Assembly (NCBI GenBank): GCA_022453515.1
Contig: JAJNNY010000009.1
Span: 1 to 64,000, forward strand
Direction: 5' to 3'
DNA: 64,000 nucleotides
Origin: Astrocystis sublimbata
Taxonomy: Eukaryota > Ascomycota > Sordariomycetes > Xylariales > Xylariaceae
Shown in pieces: positions 33,782 to 42,388 of this stretch. Position 1 is the stretch's first letter. Each line of letters opens with the position of its first letter. Below the pieces are notes generated by a model, which saw nothing but the letters and a program-made list of their open reading frames with translations, had not been told where the DNA came from and did not search any database. The position numbers and the translations under genes were made by a program.

Positions 33782-34730
33782 TTTGATCGATTCGGTCGGC
33801 TTTCGGTTGCGGAGGGTTTATCGGTAGACGGGTATCGTGAGATGTTGAACGCGGGAGCGATCGGCCGGGTGGCGCTAAGAGGACGGATCTAGGTAGAGAG
33901 TATATATGATGCGCCCATTTAGATATTGTTGGAGATTCTCGTAGGATAGACTTGTATATAACGTGGTCTATGCTCTCAGCACAGGTCTCAAGCGCCGGGG
34001 TGGTTCGGAGGGAATGGGTAGAACAGTGAGACTGCAGTTGAAAATCAGCTCAAATGTGCTCACATGCGATTGATGATGCCAGTTTCATCCAGGCCCCCAG
34101 AAGGTACCTAGGTACCTACCATATCGCCTCATCCCCCCAGGCTGGGGATGCTGGGGCGAGCTGGGGGCCGCTACAAGTACTCGTAGGCCAGGCTAGCGCG
34201 CATGTTACCACCCGAGCCATCGGGGCCATTTTGGTAGTAGCATACGTGGGGGCTGGGGGCTAATTCCGAAATCCAGGCAAACCCGTCTGGCCCGTGCCCC
34301 TCTCCCCGGTTCGCCCGCAAGCTGCCTGTATTCCTCCTAGCTTACCTAGGTAGGCAAGGGTCTATGACTTTGTTAGCCAATTGGTGATGGGTAATGGTGC
34401 GATACTCTACAATGAAATATGGCACAACCGACTTTATTTCAAAGCTCTTTAAAGATGAGTTAGGTGGGCTACCTATGGTCTTATTATGTAATGATAAAAT
34501 ACCTTCTTCGTCATTTGTGCCTTAACCATCACTGGCTGCAAATTGCCTGCTTACCCTGAAAGAAGGATGCTTCGGATGAATCTTGTAAATGTGTATAGAC
34601 AGCGTTATTCGATTATCCCGAGGTACCTTACTCTGTGTGCGGAAGAGTTCAGGATTCTGCGCCGCGAGATAATCATGATAAATATAAATAAGTCACAAGA
34701 TAAACTCTCGCTCACCCATCCCATCATTCA
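33782..34730. other. Intergenic region
   Basis: About 950 bp between the copper transporter promoter and the 3' end of the next gene. It contains a long palindromic GGTACCTAGGTACC at 34103-34116 and another CTTACCTAGGTAGG at about 34341. I see no gene. Confidence 0.4.
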
Positions 34731-35846
34731 TCATTCGAATGAAATTCCAATAACCTGATCCCCGGACCCCTTGTGATAGTTGTTGCAATAGTGGCCAGAG
34801 AATTGTCGAGGCGTAGCCCCGGCCTTCACCAGCTGTCCTATAACTTGCTTGCCATCCCCAGCGCACACATTGGCATATGCACGGAAGCCAGATGTGATCC
34901 GCAGGATCTCAGCGTCCGTCGCTTCTGTTTTGCTTGTATTTGTCCCTATATTCAGACCTATAGTCTGTATACCGCAGCCCTTATAATAATTCGCTTTAAG
35001 TTCCGTGACGGGTCTGGACGTGGGAGGGGAAGGCCGAGAGGGAGACAGCGCTTGTGTGACGTCGTCGGAAGAGCACCTTGGATTCGGAAGCGGGATCTCT
35101 GGTGGAATGTCTAGCAGCCCCTTCTCTTTCACTGGGGAGTAATATTCGGGCGGAGAGGACGTATCATCGTGCTTGTCATTTACTTCGCAATGCACTAAAG
35201 GTGTCAGAGCGTCAGCTCGGCAAGACAGATCCCGCTGCGTATCGTAAAAGTCTTGATCGTGGAAATATTCAATCGGATGGTAGACAGTGGTTCCAACGTT
35301 TCCATGCCCATTAATGTCGAGGCAGTCTCCCGCGCAGTGACATTCTCGGATGGACGAGCTGGTGTACTGTTCCTCCTTGTCTAACCCTCTGTCTGCCATC
35401 GGCTGCTCCGGAAAGCTCTGAATTCGTGTCCAGATCTTGTTCACCGTAGGAGCAATCTCTCCCAGCTGATCGGTATTGAGCTGAGCTATGTAAAGCGCTA
35501 AATTCGCCTTTTGTTTTTCGAAATCATCGAAAATGCTCGCGAACTTTTTCTGCTGTATCACGAATAATACCGACGCAATAAGCTGGTTTCGTCTTTGTCG
35601 ACATAGCCGCTCATGAGCGTCATTGATGGTTTTGATCAAGTGCTCCGCGAGACGGATGATAAGGGGCGTTTGAAGGTGGGGACTATCTCGAATCTGCTCT
35701 ATGATCTCTTTGAGCTGTTGGCTTGTCGTCTGGTATCTCCTTCTGTTTCCAGCTGCATTCGCGATGTTGTTGATAGCGTCGCAGATTTGAAACGTGTAGT
35801 CCACGACCTGTGCTCCAGCAACAACAGCACCAAACACCTCAGCCAT
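34731..35846 (-). CDS. Protein with Ses/HeLo-like N-terminus and triple RHIM/PP-like amyloid motif
   Basis: A single-exon 371-residue protein. Residues 1 to about 130 are helical and begin MAEVFGAVVAGAQVVDYTFQ, resembling N-terminal domains (Ses/HeLo-like) of fungal NLR and cell-death proteins; this is my reading, not a search result. Residues about 135-275 look disordered. The last 85 residues hold three related motifs: KGCGIQTIG (Q294), GDGKQVIG (Q334) and KGSGDQVIG (Q364), the last only seven residues from the end. The Q-[TV]-I-G core resembles RHIM and the fungal 'PP' amyloid motif, which propagate signals by templated beta-stacking. The same module ends the next minus-strand gene (37119-38075). 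No NACHT or NB-ARC domain is present. Function is inferred. Confidence 0.75.
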   Translation of the reverse strand: MAEVFGAVVAGAQVVDYTFQICDAINNIANAAGNRRRYQTTSQQLKEIIEQIRDSPHLQTPLIIRLAEHLIKTINDAHERLCRQRRNQLIASVLFVIQQKKFASIFDDFEKQKANLALYIAQLNTDQLGEIAPTVNKIWTRIQSFPEQPMADRGLDKEEQYTSSSIRECHCAGDCLDINGHGNVGTTVYHPIEYFHDQDFYDTQRDLSCRADALTPLVHCEVNDKHDDTSSPPEYYSPVKEKGLLDIPPEIPLPNPRCSSDDVTQALSPSRPSPPTSRPVTELKANYYKGCGIQTIGLNIGTNTSKTEATDAEILRITSGFRAYANVCAGDGKQVIGQLVKAGATPRQFSGHYCNNYHKGSGDQVIGISFE

Positions 35847-37118
35847 TACTATAATACAACTGACTCTGTGGTCATGTTGTTTTCAGTCGATTATTTTTGA
35901 ATGTGATCTGTGCGAGACAAATATACTGGAGCGGAAATAGACCTAAGTACAGATACCGAAGCGGGAATAGGCAATGACACAACCTTTTATAGTGCCAATG
36001 GCAGCGACGTCCTGTTGACAACTCACTACTCATACTCGACCACGAGGAAATCGGTCTCCATATATATCTGCGACCCCTCTACATTGAAAGTGGAATGGGA
36101 AGGCTGTGATGCGGCCCGAGGAGAGCCTGCATCCCACGGTCTCTACACAACTAAACAATAAATATTACTTCTGCATATACCGGGCGCATCTGTTCTACGT
36201 GTGACGCAAAGCTGTGCCACGCCTTGAACCATTATACTGTATTTGATAGGGCATCTATAAAAATTGGCATTATTCGAAAGACTTGGAAGCAGAGCGCGGC
36301 AGCGGTACCCGAACAAGGTTCCGAAACCTGGGACTTCTTGCGTAAATCGTGCTTGTCGACCCCACCATATTGCTTGCGCCCCCAATCGTTTTGGCGTCGA
36401 ACAATCTTCGCATATGAAGAGGCGTCCCAGAGCCCGCGAACTACGTGCAAGTTGGTTAAACATGTATATATGTACAACATCATCCACATCACAGACTCGA
36501 TGCGGCTCAAACCTAGGGGGCCAATCAGCGCACACCTCGCATCAATCGGGCAACAGATGACCAGGGTAAAGTAGCACTTGAACTTTGTGACGATCGTGGC
36601 AGGCCATCACTGCGGTCAGTGGGGTTTGCCTTGAGCCGATTGCTGCCCAGTAATATGTCCACATATGATGAAATAGTCTCCGATTAGTCACTAACGGTCC
36701 AATGATCCAAGTGTATGTCAATCCTGGGCAGAAGACTTCATACCATCATCATGCTCCAACGGTCTATTCGTACAAACCGATAGGTATATCGTATACTACA
36801 AGCGAAGAGAATGAAGGGAACGTGGAGCCATGCAGGTGTATTGCTTCTCCAAGGTTGACACGGGCAACCGCCGGTGTGCTATTTTGAGGCGTTCAGGCTT
36901 TGTCTGGCGGCATGATTAGGCACACTCCACGTTAGGCTGACCATTCCATGCGTACCTCTATTCGAAGCTACGTATAGGTACATACGTAGGTACCCACATA
37001 GGTTGGTACTTGCAGTAACCCCGCCAACTTGAACATTTGCACCATTTCACCAGCATGCTTCTGAGTTGTAACCGTTCAATACCAAGTCAGCCATCCTCCT
37101 CGACATCATATACTTGAA
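35847..37118. other. Intergenic region between the two motif-bearing genes
   Basis: About 1.27 kb holding the promoter of the upstream gene's neighbour (35846 side) and the 3' end of the next. ORFs here are short and overlap on both strands. I recognise no gene. Confidence 0.4.
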
Positions 37119-38075
37119 TCATTTGAATTGAAACCCCATTATTTGGCCATTGCCCCCCCTGTTGATGTTGCCTTGGTAATAACCAGAGAAAAGAGTCGCA
37201 TGCCCATCCCTCTCAACTTGCTGGCCCATGACCTGAACTTCAGTGCCACTTTCGGATACGTTATTGCGGAATTTGAGGTTCGCAGTGAGTTTGAGTATTC
37301 GACCATCCTTTTCTTTGACCCCCTTCGGCATTTGTGTCCCCAGAATCTGCTCCCCATCGAAATTGACATTTCGTTCAAATAGTGCAGGGTCTCGACCTGC
37401 CCCATGTTCAAGTGGAATGTAGCCATCGGTGCTCAGCCGCAGTCGGCGCTCTTCTTCGGAATATGAATGTGGGTTTCTGTGAGCGGCAGTGTCGTAGGAA
37501 TAAGATCTGATGTCTCTTGATGATGCGGGGTGATTTGCTGCTGCTGCATACCAAGTATTGCCATTGCCTCTGCTGGGTCTATCCGCAAGCACTTCTACTC
37601 CTCCTGCGAGTGCTGCGATTGGCGTCGCTGATTGTGCGCTGCGCTCACGCTGAACTCCTCCCTCTGGAAGCTCGACGGGGGCAACAACCGCTTCTGGTGA
37701 AAGTGGAGGTTGCGGGAACCTTTTGTCCGGCACCTCAAAGGGCCCGAAAGGCCGTGGAACCACCTCTCTCAAACAATCCGCATCGCCACCGATGTGTTCC
37801 GGGGAGACAACAATATATAAGTTTGGTGAGCGACCTTTTCTACGGAAGATGCGTTTGAGTTTGCGGAGGAGGCCCTCTGAGGCTCCCGCGACGCTCTCTG
37901 AGGCTCCCGCGACGCTCTCTGAGGCTCCCGAGAGGCTCTCTGAGATCACCGAGCCGTACCCACTATCTCTAGTCCCTAAAGATGGGGTCCGCATGTGTTG
38001 GCTTCTGTCAGGCCAAGAGCTGCAAGTTGGGGGGCTATGGAGCGGCAGCCCTCTGAATGGTGCTACTTGGGCCAT
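37119..38075 (-). CDS. Disordered protein sharing the triple RHIM/PP-like C-terminal module
   Basis: The likely start is ATG 38075 (context ACCATGGCC); a longer in-frame reading to 38114 begins with TTG. The protein is 318 aa with one exon. The N-terminal 230 residues look disordered, with a three-fold SGASESVAG repeat followed by a strongly basic patch LLRKLKRIFRRKGR that could bind membranes or nucleic acid. The C-terminus has motifs GEQILG (Q243), EVQVMG (Q281) and NGQIMG (Q311). The final 23 residues align without gaps to the end of the 34731-35846 protein (FSG-H/Y-Y ... Q-V/I-I/M-G-x-x-F-E/K), and Q2 to Q3 spacing is 30 in both. Upstream parts are unrelated, so this is module sharing. 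I infer a role in amyloid-type assembly. Confidence 0.72.
   Translation of the reverse strand: MAQVAPFRGLPLHSPPTCSSWPDRSQHMRTPSLGTRDSGYGSVISESLSGASESVAGASESVAGASEGLLRKLKRIFRRKGRSPNLYIVVSPEHIGGDADCLREVVPRPFGPFEVPDKRFPQPPLSPEAVVAPVELPEGGVQRERSAQSATPIAALAGGVEVLADRPSRGNGNTWYAAAANHPASSRDIRSYSYDTAAHRNPHSYSEEERRLRLSTDGYIPLEHGAGRDPALFERNVNFDGEQILGTQMPKGVKEKDGRILKLTANLKFRNNVSESGTEVQVMGQQVERDGHATLFSGYYQGNINRGGNGQIMGFQFK
37871..37944. repeat. 21-bp tandem repeat in coding sequence
   Basis: About three copies of a 21-bp unit encode the ASESVAG heptads of the motif-bearing protein, placed just before its basic patch. The third copy is slightly diverged. Confidence 0.85.
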
Positions 38076-39622
38076 GGTAAGATTTGAGAAGAGAGAATCT
38101 GTCTGAAAATGCAACTAGTTCAAGTAGATTGTTCAAGGACTAACTGCCTTGTGAGGTCAAGTATACTGTATGATTGTTCGGTGTAGTTGGAACGTGAGTG
38201 GTGCTTGACCACGAGGGACTCGAAGGGAAAAGGTGAACTCGGACGACGGGCGTATAGCCAAGTTCCAACAACAGCCTTATGTATATAGATAGGCAGACTT
38301 CCTTTTCTCACTGCCAGTAAGGACGGGCCTTTGCCACTTGCTCAAACGGTAAATGCACACGCAAGATAATACGCGTCATATAAGTGGCCATTGTATAATA
38401 TGAACATGCATGCCAAGCGAGCAGGATAGATTGGTCGGGGCGATGTTGAATGTTACGACTGCTTACCTGCCTGCTCCCTGTTGCCTGCCGGCTTCCCAAT
38501 CGGTCGTTATACATGATCCTCAAGGATGGTGGTGTAAGGATAGTATTGGTTGCCGAGATGTAATCTATATATTATATCACAATCACACTTCAAAAGTGCA
38601 CTTGTTGGTCAGCTGGACCGGAATCTAATAGGGGGAGGAAATGGTACTACACGAATTTGCCAGCATGCCTACTCGTCCGCCTCTTCCTGACTCCTCGAAC
38701 AGCCCCAGAGGATTGCCAAAGCTACGGTAGAACTACACTTGGGTCTTACTGGCGAAGGCATTCGAGCATTCCTCTCCCAATGGCAGTATAAGCGAGCTTC
38801 CAAGTAATAACCTTGCCTATGTTCTATATACTATAGCTGTAGTGCATATCACTGTTGAGTGAAACCTTCCGCTTGCTTGGGGCAGGCGAGGACTTTCAGG
38901 TAGGGTCACTGGCCCCTCGAAACGACGTAAATACAAAGCTATGCCCACATGGGCACAGTACCACACCGTTTTCCCTTTGCAGGGGACTCAACACATGTCT
39001 TTTTTGCTTTTGTTATCGTACTGAGTCGTATCGTTGTGGCTTAATATCGCAGGCCTATGTTGTGAGAAATGCAAATTGGCCGCCATCCCAGAGTCCTTGT
39101 GTCAATTCCCCCTTCCTTTGCAAGCTTGATTCCCAAGCAACGTTACAATACTGGCTGCTACGACTAAATATAGCTAAGCTTGAAGTAAATATCCATGCGG
39201 CGTGGCTGAAAGAGCAGTTCATCTATTTCAAACCTTTCCCAAACCCCCAAACATCTAATCATAGTGCAGTGCCTGGCGTCAGTCCTACACCGAGGCTGTT
39301 GCGTAGGTTTGGTGCCAAGTAGGGCTGTGTTAATGTGCGATCCAGTGAGATAGATATGTCGAAGTTCCAGAGCATGTGACATTAGACGTGCCGCTCGTCT
39401 TATCTACATTGTTATAAACATCTAAGCAAGTATGTTGTTGTCCTGCCCTCGCATCAAAGCGAGGAGATAGGAGCGTGCCATCATCATGCTGGATGATCCC
39501 CTGCGCCGAAATCCACAGTCGTGGTCAAGTGATTCCGAGACCAACCCAACGAGACCAAGGCCGGTGGCTTTAGAGGGCCCGAGATCTACCAGAACTCGAA
39601 TCATAATGGCGGGCATCAATAT
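38076..39622. promoter_or_regulatory. Divergent intergenic region between motif-bearing genes
   Basis: About 1.5 kb separates the minus-strand disordered protein from the plus-strand membrane protein, so both promoters should lie here. In the last 90 bp, the frame of the membrane protein stays open back to a TGA at about 39528. An upstream exon is therefore possible. An ORF at 38855-39322 lacks an ATG and is not called. Confidence 0.4.
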
Positions 39623-40361
39623 ATGGGAGTGACATATGCAGCTGGGCATCCGAAAGAACAACGCTCCTATTCGAATTCGCAACAACAACTACTACAACTA
39701 GATAATAATCATCACTACGGCCCAGGCGATCAATACAATGGATTGAATGATATTCAAAATGGCATACAACAACGGTTCCACCTTCATCTGCCATACCTAT
39801 CTCGCCCAGCATCCCCATTGGAAGTGATAGCTTTGGTAATCATAGTGTTGGTGATAATAGGGTTGGGACTCGGTCTCGGCTTGGGTCTAGGATACAAACA
39901 AGACCACGCTGAATACAGGTAACATTGCAATCGATACAACTTCAGCTTTGGTATTTACCGACTGACGTGCTTTCAGCGATACCAAATCAACAGCGATACT
40001 GCCAGTAGGCTCCAGCACGGCCAGTCTGCCCCCTACCACGACGTCAGCCAGCATGGCATCCACTACTGCCTCAGGCATCACCTCAACCACACCCGCGCCA
40101 GCGATGTCCGAATGTACATGGGGATGTCTACCAGAATTTCTGCAAACGGACAGATGCAGATCTGGATGTCCTGGTGCTTCTTGCTTAGACGATAATGGGT
40201 GCGCAAACCCGTGGCCGTGTTATTCGAACACATGCTGTCGTACCGGCTGCTTGCCAGGTTGGAGCTGTGATGGGACATGCATGGGAGGTCTCGCGTGCGT
40301 GAAGGCGCCCAAGACAATTACCACAGCGGAGTCCACATGTGAAGTCGCAGCAACGGCATGA
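39623..40361 (+). CDS. Single-pass membrane protein with Cys-rich ectodomain and GDQ motif in the cytosolic tail
   Basis: Two exons (39623-39918 and 39977-40361, 58-bp intron) give 226 aa. The N-terminal tail (about 60 residues, Q/N/H-rich) contains NNHHYGPGDQYNG at residues 28-40, which resembles the last motif of the 34731-35846 protein (NNYHKGSGDQVIG). A membrane helix follows (about residues 66-91, EVIALVIIVLVIIG then GLGLGLG), next an S/T-rich linker, and last an ectodomain with 14 cysteines (ECTWGC, SCLDDNGC, NTCCRTGC, GTCMGG). With no signal peptide and a single TM the likely topology is N-in/C-out. Such Cys-rich ends are common in fungal surface proteins and could bind a wall or external ligand. 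The start may be further upstream behind an unplaced intron. Confidence 0.7.
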
Positions 40362-40987
40362 TAGTTGTAAGGGCGGCATAGATGAGACAGTGTCGGGAGG
40401 CAAAAATCAATGGATATGATACCCTATGTACATACTTACTTAGACCTAGTATACATACCTACTTAGATCTGCTGGGGCCGGTGTTGGAGTTTTTGATTGG
40501 CGTCATCCCTTGGCCCTTGTACTCAAATCTATATATCAGAGGATCCGGAGTTCTAAAAATTCGATTTGTTCCGACCAAGTAAAGATTATGATTTCGATTC
40601 CACTGAAGAGAGTATTTTGACACAAGAGATCGGTTGAGGATGGACAGGTCGCACGATTACAAGGAACGTACATGAGGCGTGACTAAACGCCTATGCACAT
40701 ACTTAGTTCGGGACCATCCGTCTCCAACAGCGACGCACATTAGCTTGCGCAAAAGCGGGCTGAAACCGAGAACCTGCTAGGGTTTAAAGCGGAATAGCTC
40801 GGATTAGTGATCTGGCTTTTGTCATATCGGGTTTGCAGATAGGATGTTACAAATACTTACTTACCTATCAAGATCCGAAACCGTCGACGTCCAAATGGTA
40901 GACTAGATTCTATGCAACTCTAATCTCAGAGGAATCATCGGCTTCCACACTACTGGAACGTCATCAAGTTCAGCCTCGCCTACAGCT
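40362..40987. other. Intergenic region upstream of the dioxygenase
   Basis: About 630 bp, the presumed promoter of the 3-hydroxyanthranilate dioxygenase gene. CTTACTTA/CTTACCTA words occur at about 40430-40460 and 40855-40867. I see no gene. Confidence 0.4.
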
Positions 40988-41764
40988 ATGCTTTCAGTAC
41001 CTGTCAACATCCCAAAGTGGTGAGTTGGCGTCATTATGTGTCGAAAGGGGGGGTAGCTGGCTAATAATAGCTCCATATACTTGTTAGGCTTGCGGAGAAC
41101 TCACATCTCTTGAAGCCGCCCGTCAACAATTTCTGCGTCTACAATGAAGACTTCACAGTCATGGTCCGTTATATTTTCCACAAATCGCATGCATGCATGC
41201 GACTAGACACACTTGATCTAAAAGGGGTTGATCTCATCCCACGCTACCTTTACTGTTTTCCAACGTCAGCATAAGCACTGCCGACAGCACCAAACTAACA
41301 CTCGAAACCCCACCTACCAGATCGTAGGCGGCCCCAACGCCCGAACAGACTACCACATCAACCAGACGCCCGAGTGGTTCTACCAATACAAAGGGTCGAT
41401 GGTTCTTAAGGTCGTCGACGAGGACCAGTTCCGGGACGTCGTCATCCGGGAGGGCGACATGTTCCTCCTGCCGGGGAACACGCCGCACAACCCGGTCCGC
41501 TTCGCTGACACAGTAGGCATCGTGATTGAGCAGAAGCGGCCCGAGGGCACGATTGACCGCATGCGCTGGTACTGCCAGGAGGAGGGGTGCGGCACCACCG
41601 TCGTCCATGAGGCGGCGTTTCACTGCACCGATCTCGGGACGCAGATCAAGGCCGCCATCCAGGAGTTCATGGCCAATGAGGAGACGAGGAGGTGTAAGAA
41701 GTGTGGCACGTTGGCGAACTCGGTGCCAAAGCCTGGATCTATAACAGATCCGAATTTGGAGTAG
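40988..41764 (+). CDS. BNA1: 3-hydroxyanthranilate 3,4-dioxygenase
   Basis: Opens the ring of 3-hydroxyanthranilate in the kynurenine route from tryptophan to quinolinate and NAD. Three exons (40988-41019, 41088-41163, 41321-41764) give 183 aa, the usual size for the fungal enzyme. The N-terminus [20 protein letters not shown] and the catalytic segment [15 protein letters not shown] are diagnostic. Cupin iron ligands by position are His48, Glu54 (in TPEWFYQ) and His92 (in GNTPHNP). The C-terminus has two cysteine pairs (C-x4-C and CKKC), matching the extra metal site of bacterial and fungal homologues. The enzyme is cytosolic. A 157-bp second intron holds misleading short ORFs. Confidence 0.95.
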
Positions 41765-42388
41765 TCGAGAACGATGAACGACTGTAAATCGGACACCAGC
41801 TCATGAGTTAAGACGACGGTTGGGCAGATCATGTGATCGTCACGAATGTAGTCAGCTCTTGGATAATAATTATCATATGATGATCTTACCAAATCGCGGT
41901 ACATCTTGATCCTTCGGCATTCGTGCATCCTTCATTCAGTAGGAAGTAGGAGGCCCGCAGAGTAAGACGAAACCCTCACAGTCATCTGTGGCTATGGAGT
42001 GATATGAAGTCGGTGAGCCTTGGCAGCCGTTAACAGATTACTCAGTCACTGCGTCGATATGAACAAAAGACGAACTAGGTACTAAAGCCCTCAAGACGAT
42101 TTCTTATCAATTTCGGACTATCTGCCTAATCGAAGCCCCAATTTCCTTCCCTTTCCTTTCCTTTCCTGCAATCCTGTCGTGCAAATGCAACTATTTTCCT
42201 TACATGTCCCGACCAACCAATCGCTCCCATCCCTATAAGTAATACAAAGCTGAAGGGGATCGACGTAAGTCATATAGGACACGCTCAGAACGCCCAGGGG
42301 AAAAAACAAAACATCATGGTATCGTAGTTGAAAAGAAAAAAACGCGCCCTCATGCTCTCGTGTCTGTCCATTACATTCTGTACCCGGT
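41765..42388. other. Convergent intergenic region
   Basis: About 620 bp between the 3' ends of the dioxygenase and the large membrane protein genes. A TTTCC-rich run lies at about 42142-42168. I see no gene. Confidence 0.4.

Noticed and set aside
38855..39322. 155-codon plus-strand ORF between two motif-bearing genes
   Set aside because: No ATG start, no domain, mixed composition. It is probably a chance open frame.
41228..41320. Upstream extension of the dioxygenase ORF
   Set aside because: This is the 3' part of intron 2. Exons 1 and 2 supply the diagnostic N-terminus.
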